DNA of 64,000 nucleotides from Ferruginibacter sp. (GTDB lineage Bacteria; Bacteroidota; Bacteroidia; Chitinophagales; Chitinophagaceae): the NCBI GenBank assembly GCA_025359625.1, contig JANYFT010000365.1, positions 1 through 64,000 of the forward strand, given 5' to 3'. Positions 10,391 through 20,634 of the stretch are shown here, piece by piece. The position numbers and the translations under genes were made by a program. Within the stretch, counting starts at the first letter, position 1; each line of letters begins with the position of its first letter. The notes under the pieces were generated by a model, which did not search any database, was not told where the DNA came from, and saw only the letters and a list, made by a program, of their open reading frames with translations.

Positions 10391-11719
10391 TTAATAATTT
10401 TTTGCTTTCATTTCCACACGACGGTTTTTAGCACGTCCTGCTGCAGTTTTATTATCTACCAGTGGTTTATCCTGGCCATATCCTGTTGCAATTAATTTTG
10501 TTTCATCTACTCCTTTACTCTTTAAATATGTTACAACAGCCTTAGCCCTACCTTCACTTAACAGTTGATTTTTATCTGGCTTACCTATATTATCTGTATG
10601 ACCATCAATGTCTAATTTATAAGAAGGGTTATCGTTTAATATTTTTACCACTTCATTTAAGGATTTAAATGATTTGGGTAATAATTTGGTGCTGCCGGTA
10701 GCAAAGAAAATATTTTTAGCTGCTACATTTATTTTGTCTATTACTGCTTTGGCTATTTCGGGACAACCAAAGTTGCTTGCCGGACCCGCTACAGCAGGGC
10801 ATTTATCTTCTTCATCACTAACACCATCGCCATCAGTATCCGGAACAGGGCAACCCTGGTATCGGGCCACACCGGCCACTGAAGGGCATTTATCAGCTTC
10901 GTCATTAATACCATCGCCATCTGTATCTGGTATGGAGCAACCATTGTAACGGGCAAGGCCGGCTACATCCGGGCATTTGTCATCCGCATCTGTAATGCCA
11001 TCGCCATCTTTATCAGGGCAACCTTTTAAAGAAGCAATACCTGCAACATCAGGACAGTTATCCAGAGAATCAATTATACCATCTCCATCCCTGTCTTTTA
11101 CCGGTTCAACAAAGGGAACCGGAAGTGGCTTAGGTATTTCTACTTTATGCGTAAAGAGATTTGCTCCCACACCAAAGCTATGATAGAAATGATACTCTGT
11201 GTTTTCGGTAACCCTTACCCGGTATTGAGAATTCACTAAAATAAAAGCATCATCAGAAAGATTAAACTGTAACCCCACACCTAATGGAACAAAAGCTCCA
11301 TAATACCCTCTGTATTTAGATGCTCCTGCACCGACAGTAAGGAAGGGGGAAATAAAATATTTATCTGTTAGCAACTTTATATTGACAGTAGCAGCTACTT
11401 CAAATAAAAAACTTTCGTATCCCAGCAACCCTTTATCTGGAATAGGATAGTCCAAAAATGACCCGGAACCTGTTGCTACAAAATCTACATGGTTACTTAA
11501 TCCCTTTATATAACTAAAAGCAAGACCAGCTTTTAAACGATCACTTTTTGATTTCTGTTGTAAGAAACTTGAAAGGCCATTAGCTCTAATGTCTGCAGCT
11601 GATTGAAAATCATCGAAAAATAAATGAATACCAAAAGAAGGATTTCTTACGTAATCTTTTTGAGCATAAGTTAAAATACATAGACTATAAGCTAAAAAGG
11701 ATAAAATAATTTTTTTCAT
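10391..11719 (-). CDS. OmpA-family outer membrane protein with thrombospondin type-3 calcium-binding repeats
   Basis: N-terminal signal and beta-barrel-like region; DxDxDGxxDxxDxCP repeats; C-terminal OmpA NPSYKLDIDGHTDNIG..NQLLSEGRAKAV. Confidence 0.93.
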   Translation of the reverse strand: MKKIILSFLAYSLCILTYAQKDYVRNPSFGIHLFFDDFQSAADIRANGLSSFLQQKSKSDRLKAGLAFSYIKGLSNHVDFVATGSGSFLDYPIPDKGLLGYESFLFEVAATVNIKLLTDKYFISPFLTVGAGASKYRGYYGAFVPLGVGLQFNLSDDAFILVNSQYRVRVTENTEYHFYHSFGVGANLFTHKVEIPKPLPVPFVEPVKDRDGDGIIDSLDNCPDVAGIASLKGCPDKDGDGITDADDKCPDVAGLARYNGCSIPDTDGDGINDEADKCPSVAGVARYQGCPVPDTDGDGVSDEEDKCPAVAGPASNFGCPEIAKAVIDKINVAAKNIFFATGSTKLLPKSFKSLNEVVKILNDNPSYKLDIDGHTDNIGKPDKNQLLSEGRAKAVVTYLKSKGVDETKLIATGYGQDKPLVDNKTAAGRAKNRRVEMKAKNY

Positions 11720-11844
11720 ATAAAAGGTAGTTTTCTTTATGGCAAATTTAATTGCTTGGCATTAAAACATAAAATTATTTACCAACACTGGTAAAATTAA
11801 CATTGAGTACCACAGAGGGTTTAAACTATATTTAAGTGAATTTT

Positions 11845-12282
11845 TTAATGAGGCTTATTTTTTCCCATCACTTCTACCTTTACCCTTACCACACCCCTGG
11901 CTGTGTAACCAAGCATTTTTGCGGCGGCTTTTGTAAGATCAACAATACGTTTCATTTTTGGATGGAGGCGGTCATTTACTTTTACTGCAACCATTTTTCC
12001 ATTGCGAACATTGGTTACTTTTATCCAGGTACCAAATGGCAAAACATTGCAGGCGCAGGTAAATTTATTTTGACTGAATATTTCTCCGCTTGCTGTTTGC
12101 CTGCCATTAAATTTATTAGCGTAAAAGCTTGCCTCACCATATAAAACCCTGCTGCTGGCAGTTGTTGGTTTATTTGCTGCTATTGTTTTTTGGGCCGATG
12201 CGTAAAGGCCCCAACCAATAAAAAATGGTAAGTAAAAAAATAGTTTGGCCAATTGCCTTGTGGCAGGTAAAAGTATTTTCAT
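11845..12282 (-). CDS. RlpA-like septal ring lytic transglycosylase (double-psi beta-barrel)
   Basis: YGEASFYANKFNGRQTASGEIFSQNKFTCACNVLPFGTWIKVTNVRNGKMVAVKVNDRLH. Confidence 0.92.
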   Translation of the reverse strand: MKILLPATRQLAKLFFYLPFFIGWGLYASAQKTIAANKPTTASSRVLYGEASFYANKFNGRQTASGEIFSQNKFTCACNVLPFGTWIKVTNVRNGKMVAVKVNDRLHPKMKRIVDLTKAAAKMLGYTARGVVRVKVEVMGKNKPH

Positions 12283-12304
12283 AATAGGAGATTGAATCGT
12301 TTTG

Positions 12305-14008
12305 TTATTTATCAGTAAAGTATTTCTCTCTTATGGCTTTATCCTCTCCATAAATATCATCGTAAAATTTTATTTTACCATTTTTTGCTTCGCACGTCAA
12401 ATAACGGATAAATAATGAAACCCGGTTTTTCACTCCAATTCGTTTAAACTCTTTCTTTGCCAGCCATGTTTTTATAGAATCGGTCGTATACCGTAATTTA
12501 TCCCCGGCTTTCAAATTCATACTATCATTTCTCGCAATGTAAAATGCCAGTTTATCCCATTCCTGAACCCGTACACATCCATGGCTTAGCGCCCTTGCAG
12601 CATTTTTAAATAAATAACGCTGATTGGTGTCATGTAAATAAACGGCATAGGAATTATTAAAATTAAACTTCAAAATACCCAATGCATTATCATCTCCACT
12701 GCCTTGCATCACTTTATAAGGAATACCTTTTGAATACTTGCTCCATTTAACATCACTCCCATTGATTGTTTCCCCTTTATCATTTTCCAGATGCAATCCT
12801 ATTCTTGATAAATAATCAGGGTCATTTTTTAGCTTTGGTAAATACTGTTTCACAATAATACTGTTTGGTACCGTCCAGGTGGGATAAATAACCATATCAG
12901 TAATATAACTGTTTAGCAAAGGGGTTCTGGTAGCAGGTTTGCCGCAAATAATTTTGGAATTTATTACCAGTGTATCATGATCCCATACCTGCATATAGAA
13001 AGTGGGCAAATTTACCCAAATATATTTTTCGGGCATTGTATCGGGAAGTTGTTTGTACCTGTCAAGGGTAATAGCAATTCTTTTAAACCGTTCTGCATCT
13101 GTTTGGTTTAATATTTTTACAAGGGATAAACTTACGGCTCCATCTTGCTTTATACCTTTTAGATGCTGATACTTTTTTACGGCAGTTTTTAATTGCGAAG
13201 AATCAGGAAGTTTATTGGTAAAATCAATACACTGGCTTTCATTTAATCTTTTCTGCAAAGTTTTTATAAAAGATAACGAATCCTTCTGGTCATTGGTTTT
13301 AAAAGGGTAAGCAACATAAGTATATGTGCGTTTATCCATACTGTCTAAAAAATTTCCGATGCAATTTTTTAGGTCCCAATAAGCCATATTTTTTGGCTGT
13401 AAATTATTAAGTAAGCCTGTTAATTGTTTGGCCAATAATAAAGTGGTGAGGGTTGCAGTATAGAAACTATCTGATAGTTCCTTTTTATTTAAAGAAATAC
13501 TGTCATTATTAAACCTGCCTTTTTTAAGGTCTTTAATAATATGCATAAAGCCATCAGTCAGCATCAGATCTGCTTTTGTCCAAAGATTGGCATCCATCCT
13601 TTTTAAAGAATCGCCATCTAATTTATTTTTTAAAGATTGCAGGTTTTTAAAATGATAATCATTAGAAAATAATCCTGACAAGTTCGCATTTTGAATGAAC
13701 TGGTACAAGGAATCTGCCAAAGGCTCCCATTTTTCTTTGTGACTCCATACATTATCGTAATCAGTATTATTATAAAAACTAATTACAAAAGGGGCTAACT
13801 TTAAACTGATGCTGTCGTCAATTTTTCCATTGTGCTGCCCAGCATACTCTAATGTTTCCCTGATGCTTTGACTGGTTTGCTGATCCATTTTTTCAGGTGT
13901 GCTCACAATTTTTGGCTCATCATGATGTGGGTGATTGTTGCAGCCAATAAATAATATACACGCAAATAAAAAAAGGAGTAGTGAAAGTTGGTTCTTGAGA
14001 TGGGTCAT
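12305..14008 (-). CDS. L,D-transpeptidase (YcbB/LdtD-like) lipoprotein
   Basis: Lipobox-like IGCN; catalytic YLHDTNQRYLFKNAARALSHGCVRVQ. Confidence 0.93.
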   Translation of the reverse strand: MTHLKNQLSLLLFLFACILFIGCNNHPHHDEPKIVSTPEKMDQQTSQSIRETLEYAGQHNGKIDDSISLKLAPFVISFYNNTDYDNVWSHKEKWEPLADSLYQFIQNANLSGLFSNDYHFKNLQSLKNKLDGDSLKRMDANLWTKADLMLTDGFMHIIKDLKKGRFNNDSISLNKKELSDSFYTATLTTLLLAKQLTGLLNNLQPKNMAYWDLKNCIGNFLDSMDKRTYTYVAYPFKTNDQKDSLSFIKTLQKRLNESQCIDFTNKLPDSSQLKTAVKKYQHLKGIKQDGAVSLSLVKILNQTDAERFKRIAITLDRYKQLPDTMPEKYIWVNLPTFYMQVWDHDTLVINSKIICGKPATRTPLLNSYITDMVIYPTWTVPNSIIVKQYLPKLKNDPDYLSRIGLHLENDKGETINGSDVKWSKYSKGIPYKVMQGSGDDNALGILKFNFNNSYAVYLHDTNQRYLFKNAARALSHGCVRVQEWDKLAFYIARNDSMNLKAGDKLRYTTDSIKTWLAKKEFKRIGVKNRVSLFIRYLTCEAKNGKIKFYDDIYGEDKAIREKYFTDK

Positions 14009-14171
14009 ATATGGGTAAAATAATGGTAACTTTCGGTAACGGATTCTCTCAGAAAAAAATATTTAAAAAACCAAATGCCCTACAAGATAATAAATAGCTT
14101 TAATATAAAGGCGATTTGCACACTTCTTTTTTTTATTGCCTTTAAAAAATAATACTCAAAATGATTAGTTA

Positions 14172-14790
14172 AACAAATACGGGCTACCGGTCGTCAAAGA
14201 TATTGCTGCTTACAAAAAATATTCAGCAGAATCCTGCCCTGGAAATGATCATGTTAAAAAAACTTATTCCCCATTTAAGTATTGAACTTCGCTATGCTAC
14301 CGATAATAATTTTTTAAACCAAAAACTTTATACAGAACAAGCAGAGCCTATCTGCGAAAACCTGCTGCTACGGCACTTGCAGCGGTTCAAAAAGAGTACA
14401 GATAAGAGGTTTGGGTTTGAAAATTTTTGATGCTTACAGACCTTATTATATAACAGAAAAAATTTGAGAGGCTGTTAAAGATGAGCGGTATGCGGCTAAC
14501 CCTAAAAATGGAAGTGGCCATAACAGGGGTACCTAAGTTGACCTGAGCATTATTGCTTTGAAAACAAAAACAGACTTGAATATGGATACCGGGTTTGACA
14601 ACTTTACAGACAGTGCCCATCACAACTTTATACTTTTTCAAAAGAAGTTATTGACACCCGGATATTGCTTAAAACCACGATGGAGAAATATGGATTTGCT
14701 TCATTTGATACAGAATGGTGGCATTATAGTTTACCCAATACCATAAATTATCCTTTGATGGATATTGAGTTTGGCATGTTAAAAAAATAG
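14172..14790 (+). pseudogene. Decayed D-alanyl-D-alanine dipeptidase (VanX/DdpX-like, peptidase M15D)
   Basis: Joined frames read PVVKDIAAYKK / NIQQNPALEMIMLKKLIPHLSIELRYATDNNFLNQKLY / PAATALAAVQKEYR* / LGLKIFDAYRPYYITEKI*EAVKDERYAANPKNGSGHNRGT*VDLS...GFDNFTDSAHHNF / RILLKTTMEKYGFASFDTEWWHYSLPNTINYPLMDIEFGMLKK*; stops at 14465-14467 and 14534-14536 plus several frameshifts. Confidence 0.88.
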
Positions 14791-14904
14791 GAATCATCCC
14801 CTATCGCCCAAAGGGGAAGAAAAAATTTGGAGTTTAGAGATCAGTAGAAACTATAAGTTTTTTCTCACGGCATTCAGTAATTTACAGTTCCAACCAAAAA
14901 ATCC

Positions 14905-15201
14905 TTAATTAAATTTCGCCGTTTTTTCATCACCGGTAATGTCCCCATTAGCCCTTATCTGAATTTGCACATTCAGTATCCATTCTGCACAACCCTTTTG
15001 CTGCAGGTAATCATTTACGTTATTGATCACCGATAGTAATTCATCATAAGTACCTTCAACAACTGTTGCAAAAGGCCCTACTTCATATTTTATATTTGAT
15101 TGCTGAATAACCGCAATGGCTTCATCTATCCATTCGTAAGGATGCCTGTCCTGAACAATTGGTAGGATTTGTAACGAAGCATTGATAGTGTGTTGATGCA
15201 T
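14905..15201 (-). CDS. Thiamine-binding/MTH1187-YkoF family protein
   Basis: 98 aa; INASLQILPIVQDRHPYEWIDEAIAVIQQSNIKYEVGPFATVVEGTYDELLSVINNV. Confidence 0.82.
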   Translation of the reverse strand: MHQHTINASLQILPIVQDRHPYEWIDEAIAVIQQSNIKYEVGPFATVVEGTYDELLSVINNVNDYLQQKGCAEWILNVQIQIRANGDITGDEKTAKFN

Positions 15202-15339
15202 CCGGATAGTTTGTTTTTTGGTTACCGTTTTTGCTTTTTGTTTTGTCGAATGGATAGTTTAAAAAACTGCAAACTGCTCTGCTATTTGAAGAAAGAATAT
15301 GCTCTAAAAAACTGAACGTTAAAGTGAGATCAATCTATT

Positions 15340-16344
15340 TTAAACGATTCTTCCAATTCTTTGTTCAAGCAGCATCAGGTCTGCCAATACAAAAGCAGTA
15401 ACCGCTTCCAGCACAACTGGTACCCTTAGTGCTATGCACAAATCGTGTCTGCCTTTTACAGAAAAATCTTCTGTTTCTCCTGTTTCCACATTTAGTGTAT
15501 GCTGAATTTTTGGTGTAGAAGAAGTTGGTTTAATGGCAATACGAAAAACTAATTCGTTGCTGTTGGTGATACCGCCAACAACACCACCTGCATGATTGGT
15601 TACCGTTTTTCCATTACTGTTTTCTATAGCATCATTGTGCTCGCTGCCAAACATGCGGGCTGCTGCGAAGCCGGTTCCAAATTCAATACCTCTAACGGCG
15701 GGTATGGCAAACACTGCATGGCCAATCAATGATTCCGCTGAATCAAAAAATGGTTCTCCCAAACCTATGGGCAAGCCATTTACTTTACACTCTACAATGC
15801 CGCCGATGGTATCTTTTGCATCAATGGCTTTTTGCAAACCTACTTCTGTGTTAGCTTCACCACCTATTTCCAATATTGTTGCTGTAATATTTATTTCGGT
15901 CAACAATTTTTTTGCCACCACACCTGCCGCTACCAAACACACCGTCAGCCTTCCACTAAAATGTCCGCCACCCCTGTAATCTTCAAAGCCGCCAAATTTT
16001 TTGGTGGCAACAAAGTCTGCATGACCAGGTCTTGGTACCGCTCTTTGTTTTTCGTAATCGCCGCTTCTAGTGTTGGTATTATCAAATAAAATAGTGATGG
16101 GCGCACCGGTAGTTTTGCCATTGTAAACGCCATTCATTATTTTGGGAAGGTCAGCTTCCTTACGTGGCGTTGTTCCTTTGGCTCCTGCTTTTCTTCTATC
16201 AATATCAGTTGTAAAATCATCCACACTTAATGGCAAGCCTGCAGGGCAGCCATCAATATTAATGCCCACACATTCGCCATGTGACTCTCCAAAAATACTT
16301 ACCCTAAATATTCGTCCAAAACTGTTCATATAATTATTTCCCAA
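15340..16344 (-). CDS. aroC: Chorismate synthase (likely starts at the internal MNSFGRIFRVS, about 16329)
   Basis: FGRIFRVSIFGESHG; RPGHADFVATKKFGGFEDYRGGGHFSGR. Confidence 0.96.
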   Translation of the reverse strand: MGNNYMNSFGRIFRVSIFGESHGECVGINIDGCPAGLPLSVDDFTTDIDRRKAGAKGTTPRKEADLPKIMNGVYNGKTTGAPITILFDNTNTRSGDYEKQRAVPRPGHADFVATKKFGGFEDYRGGGHFSGRLTVCLVAAGVVAKKLLTEINITATILEIGGEANTEVGLQKAIDAKDTIGGIVECKVNGLPIGLGEPFFDSAESLIGHAVFAIPAVRGIEFGTGFAAARMFGSEHNDAIENSNGKTVTNHAGGVVGGITNSNELVFRIAIKPTSSTPKIQHTLNVETGETEDFSVKGRHDLCIALRVPVVLEAVTAFVLADLMLLEQRIGRIV

Positions 16345-16429
16345 GCCCTTTCAGAAAAAATCCGGATGTTCAAAAAAAGGCTTTTAGTTTATAATGATTT
16401 AAAGATACTTCTCATTGTTTAAAAATTTG

Positions 16430-17752
16430 TTATTGCGTAACCATCGCTCCCAGTATTTTCAAATGCTCATAAAATTCAGGATAAGATTTATTGATGGCTT
16501 CTGCGGCTTCGATAATGATTTCACCATCCGCTTTTAAACCGCCAACAGCACAAGCCATCGCAATACGATGGTCATGATGCGAATGAACCGTAGCACCATT
16601 TACTCCAGTACCTCCTTCAATCAACATCAGGTCATCCTGTAATTTTATAACAATGCCCATTTTACCAAATTCTTCCTGCAGGGTTAATCCACGATTGCTT
16701 TCTTTATGTACCAGCCTCTTAACACCTTCAATAACTGTGGTGCCATTGCAATAAGCTGCCAAAGCAACTAAGGGAGGAAAAAGATCCGGGCAATCTGTGG
16801 CATCAAAATGAAAAGGTTTTAAACCACTGTTTCCATTAGCCGGACTTCCAATATCAATTTGTTTTTCCTGGATAGAAATAGTGCTGCCGCAATCTATCAA
16901 TGCCTGCAAAATAGCTTTGTCGGCTTGTGTAGAAAATGTATCTAATCCTTTTACCGTGATTTGCCCGGCGATAGCGCCTGCTACCAGCAAAAATGCGCCC
17001 CCACTCCAGTCACCTTCAACTGTATAATCAATTGCCCGGTCAACTAAATTGTTAACTGGTTTTATAAGGAAAGATTCGTACTTGTTATTCGTAATATCAT
17101 AGCCAAAATGATTCATCACCTGCAAGGTTAAATCAATGTAAGGCTTACTCTTTAAATTAGTAACCGAAATGGTAACAGGTTGTGTAGCTGCTTTACCATA
17201 AGCCATTAGCAAGCCTGTTAAAAATTGAGAACTCAGCGATCCATCAATGGTTATATCCTTTGGTTGTAACGGCCCTTTTATTTTGATGGGTAGTTTACCT
17301 TTATTCGATTCAATAATGATATCCAGTTGCGGAAAAATTTCATCAAAAAAATCCATGGGTCTTGTTAGCAAACTCCCCGTTCCCTTTATAACGATTAGCT
17401 CTTTGCCCAAAGCAGCTATTGGTGTAAACATCCTGATCCCTAATCCACTTTCACCGCAGTTCATTTCATTGCTTACCGGCTGAACTCCCTTACTGGCAAC
17501 AATTAACCTGTTATTGACGGCTTCAGTTACTGTTGCTCCTAAAATTTTAATTACTTCCAACGCTGCAAGATCATCATTACTTTTTCCTGCATTCTCAATG
17601 GTAGTTTTTCCATTATGCAACAACGCCGCAGCACAAGCCCTTTGCATTGAACTTTTAGAAGTGGGCGCATTAACAGAGCCTGAAATAACTGAAGGCTGAA
17701 TGGTTACGATCATAATTACTATCTGTATTTTCCAAACCGGGTAGCTGATCAT
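16430..17752 (-). CDS. aroA: 3-phosphoshikimate 1-carboxyvinyltransferase (EPSP synthase)
   Basis: SVNAPTSKSSMQRACAAALL; GNSGLKPFHFDATDCPDLFPPL; HDHRIAMACAVGG. Confidence 0.95.
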   Translation of the reverse strand: MISYPVWKIQIVIMIVTIQPSVISGSVNAPTSKSSMQRACAAALLHNGKTTIENAGKSNDDLAALEVIKILGATVTEAVNNRLIVASKGVQPVSNEMNCGESGLGIRMFTPIAALGKELIVIKGTGSLLTRPMDFFDEIFPQLDIIIESNKGKLPIKIKGPLQPKDITIDGSLSSQFLTGLLMAYGKAATQPVTISVTNLKSKPYIDLTLQVMNHFGYDITNNKYESFLIKPVNNLVDRAIDYTVEGDWSGGAFLLVAGAIAGQITVKGLDTFSTQADKAILQALIDCGSTISIQEKQIDIGSPANGNSGLKPFHFDATDCPDLFPPLVALAAYCNGTTVIEGVKRLVHKESNRGLTLQEEFGKMGIVIKLQDDLMLIEGGTGVNGATVHSHHDHRIAMACAVGGLKADGEIIIEAAEAINKSYPEFYEHLKILGAMVTQ

Positions 17753-17786
17753 CTGTCAAAAAAAAAGCTACTATGCGGTATTCATT

Positions 17787-18854
17787 TTAATGAATTAAAT
17801 TTTCCAGTTCGCTCATTGGGATGGGTTGTATTATAGCATGACCAATTGCATTCAACAGAATAAAATTCATGCTATTGCCCGCCCTCTTCTTATCCATCTT
17901 TAATACTTCCCATATTTTATCTTTATCAAAATCATATTGGGCAGGCAGATGGTATTTTTCCAAAAGTTGTTTTACTTTTTTCAAATCATCAGCCGAAAAA
18001 TTATTGATTGATGCTGATATATGGCAGGCAGCCATCATACCAATACTTACTGCATGGCCATGCGGCAACTGGTACATATTCTCTATGGCGTGCCCGAGGG
18101 TATGGCCAAAATTTAATAATTTCCTATCGCCCTTTTCGAACTCATCATTTACTACAACACTTGTTTTTATCTGCACATTTTTTTCAATCAACGCAGCCAG
18201 TTTATTTTTATCCAATTGAAAACTTTCTATTGATTCAGCCTCCAGCATTGCAAACATCTCTGCGTCTTTTATACAGGCATGCTTTATCACTTCTGCAAAA
18301 CCATTTATCCATTGATGATCGGGTAACGTTTTTAACAGGGCATAATCAAACAATAAAAATTCAGGTTGCTTAATAAGACCCACCAAATTTTTATAGATAC
18401 CGACATCAACGCCATTTTTACCACCGATAGAAGCATCTACCATTGCCAGTATGGTGGTAGGAATAAAACCAAATTTTACCCCACGCATATAGATACTGGC
18501 AGCATAGCCGGTTATATCCGTGACAACACCTCCGCCAATACCAACAATGAAAGTATTTCTGTCAGCATTTTTTGTAATGAGTTCCCCAATGATATAATCT
18601 ACGGTAGCCTGCTGTTTATGTTGCTCACCGGCAGGAAGCACAATGGTTTGCCAGCCACTAAATAATTGCCGGTGAATTTCAAATACATTTTCATCGGTAA
18701 TAAGAATGGTTTGTTGTTTAGAAACAATTTGTTCCAGGTAAGCAAACTCCGCATCAAAATAATAAACACCATTAAAATTGCCTCCCGATGGAAGCGCCTC
18801 TGAAGCACCCGCTAATGACGAAACTTTTATAACTTTCATAAAGCCAATCCTCAA
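17787..18854 (-). CDS. aroB: 3-dehydroquinate synthase
   Basis: FIVGIGGGVVTDITGYAASIYMRGVKFGFIPTTILAMVDASIGGKNGVD; LNFGHTLGHAIE. Confidence 0.96.
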   Translation of the reverse strand: MRIGFMKVIKVSSLAGASEALPSGGNFNGVYYFDAEFAYLEQIVSKQQTILITDENVFEIHRQLFSGWQTIVLPAGEQHKQQATVDYIIGELITKNADRNTFIVGIGGGVVTDITGYAASIYMRGVKFGFIPTTILAMVDASIGGKNGVDVGIYKNLVGLIKQPEFLLFDYALLKTLPDHQWINGFAEVIKHACIKDAEMFAMLEAESIESFQLDKNKLAALIEKNVQIKTSVVVNDEFEKGDRKLLNFGHTLGHAIENMYQLPHGHAVSIGMMAACHISASINNFSADDLKKVKQLLEKYHLPAQYDFDKDKIWEVLKMDKKRAGNSMNFILLNAIGHAIIQPIPMSELENLIH

Positions 18855-18928
18855 TAAAATAAAAAGCGTTAATAACTAAATCTCTTAAAAGTACCCCCGC
18901 AACAAGAAAAAAATGTAGCAGGATTACT

Positions 18929-20044
18929 TTAAGAATTCATCACTTTATTCTGATGGTTAATACTTTCCAAATGCACCGCATCAAAATACCTGGTAATAAA
19001 ATCCTGGCTTAAACCCAGTGCATCGCCTTTCTTAAAAGCTTTTTGTAAGATATCATTCCAGCGGTTGGTTTGTAAAATAGTGATATTATTAGCTCTTTTG
19101 TATTCACCAATTTTATCAGCAATTTTCATGCGTTGTGCAATCAAAGCCAGCAACTCATCATCTACATGGTTAATCTGCTCTCTCAGGGTAGCCAGTGCCG
19201 TTATGAACTCTTGTTTGTCTGTAGCTTCAGAACGCCAGATCAATGCATCCAGCATTTCTGCCAAACGCTCCGGGGTAATTTGTTGCTTGGCATCGCTCCA
19301 TGCATTGTCAGGATCAATATGGCTTTCAATCATCACGCCATCAAAATCAAGATCAATACTTTTTTGAGATACCGATTGCAAATTGGTCCTGTTACCGCAA
19401 ATATGTGAGGGATCACAAATCAAAATCATTTCAGGAAACCGCCGTTTCATTTCAATGGGCAAATGCCACATTGGTGCGTTACGGTATTCTGTATTTCCAT
19501 AGTTGGAAAATCCGCGATGGATCATACCTACTTGTTTAATACCTGCTTTCTGGATACGTTCAATAGCGCCAGTCCATAATTCAAGATCAGGATTAATAGG
19601 ATTTTTTATTAGCACCGGAATATCCACGCCACGCAGGGCATCTGCTACTTCCTGCACACTAAAAGGGTTCACAGTAGTTCTTGCACCAATCCATAACATA
19701 TCCACATCAAACTGTAATGCATCTTCCACATGTTTGGCGGTAGCCACTTCTACTGTAGTTGGCAGGCCAGTAATTTTTTTTGCCTGCAATAACCATGGTA
19801 ACCCTTTTGTACCGATACCTTCAAACAATCCGGGCTTGGTACGGGGTTTCCATATGCCAGCACGTAAAACATCTACCTTGCCTGTTTTAGCCAGTCTGGT
19901 AGCGGTTTCCAGCATTTGCGTTTCGGTCTCGGCACTGCATGGGCCGCTAATAATTAACGGGCGCTTTGCCCATTTTTCCTGCATTAACTCTTTCATTGTT
20001 TTGTTTTCTGTTTGCATTGTAAAATTAGTTTTTGTTACCAACAT
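18929..20044 (-). CDS. Bifunctional 3-deoxy-7-phosphoheptulonate synthase / chorismate mutase type II
   Basis: N-terminal DAHP synthase (ISGPCSAETE, RAGIWKPRTKPGLFEG, CDPSHICGNR) plus C-terminal CM helix domain (LREQINHVDDELLALIAQRMKIADKIGEYKR). Confidence 0.95.
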   Translation of the reverse strand: MLVTKTNFTMQTENKTMKELMQEKWAKRPLIISGPCSAETETQMLETATRLAKTGKVDVLRAGIWKPRTKPGLFEGIGTKGLPWLLQAKKITGLPTTVEVATAKHVEDALQFDVDMLWIGARTTVNPFSVQEVADALRGVDIPVLIKNPINPDLELWTGAIERIQKAGIKQVGMIHRGFSNYGNTEYRNAPMWHLPIEMKRRFPEMILICDPSHICGNRTNLQSVSQKSIDLDFDGVMIESHIDPDNAWSDAKQQITPERLAEMLDALIWRSEATDKQEFITALATLREQINHVDDELLALIAQRMKIADKIGEYKRANNITILQTNRWNDILQKAFKKGDALGLSQDFITRYFDAVHLESINHQNKVMNS

Positions 20045-20193
20045 TTATAATTCTATTTAACATCGTTGTGTCACTCCCTTGTACCGCATACCATCGTGGA
20101 GCATTGAGCAAAGTCGAAATGACCAAACGGTAAATGACCAAAAGTAAATTATTGCGAATACTATTTTTTTCACCATTAACTATCCACCACTCA

Positions 20194-20634
20194 CTACCTC
20201 CTGTTTAGCCATTCTTCATAACTCATCTCAAATTTTATTTCTTTTGTTCCATGCATGCCTGCTTCTTTCCATCCCTGCATTTCGTAAAATTTCGCTGCCC
20301 TTGTTTCAGGGCTTGTACCTAACCAAATTTTTTCTTTGTTATGTTCAAAATACCAGTCGAGCATAATATCATGCAATCTTTTTCCAATTCCCCTTTTTTC
20401 AAAATCCGGATGAACAAACAAAGCCCAGATATTGTGGTCTTTCAAATCAACAATAGAAAAACCAACTACAACATTATTTGTCAAACAAACCCAGCCCTTA
20501 CCACGGTTAAATAAATATGCTTCGCAATCAGCATCAGTAATCAAGGCAGGGTTGCTTAACCTATTTTCCTTTACTGCATTTCTTACAACCTGTATTTGTT
20601 TTATATCATCAATGTGTGTTTCCCTAAAAATCAT
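20194..20634 (-). CDS. GNAT family N-acetyltransferase
   Basis: IWALFVHPDFEKRGIGKRLHDIMLDWYF acetyl-CoA-binding motif. Confidence 0.9.
   Translation of the reverse strand: MIFRETHIDDIKQIQVVRNAVKENRLSNPALITDADCEAYLFNRGKGWVCLTNNVVVGFSIVDLKDHNIWALFVHPDFEKRGIGKRLHDIMLDWYFEHNKEKIWLGTSPETRAAKFYEMQGWKEAGMHGTKEIKFEMSYEEWLNRR

Noticed and set aside
14465-14467. TGA where Trp is expected in the dipeptidase, considered as TGA recoding
   Set aside because: The same relic has a TAA and several frameshifts, and other genes here use TGG for Trp with TGA as a stop, so decay is simpler.
19503-20060. 185-aa + strand ORF antisense to DAHPS/CM, and similar shadows in aroC, aroA, aroB, tyrA, mutS and glmM
   Set aside because: Composition mirrors the sense gene codons; no independent coding evidence.
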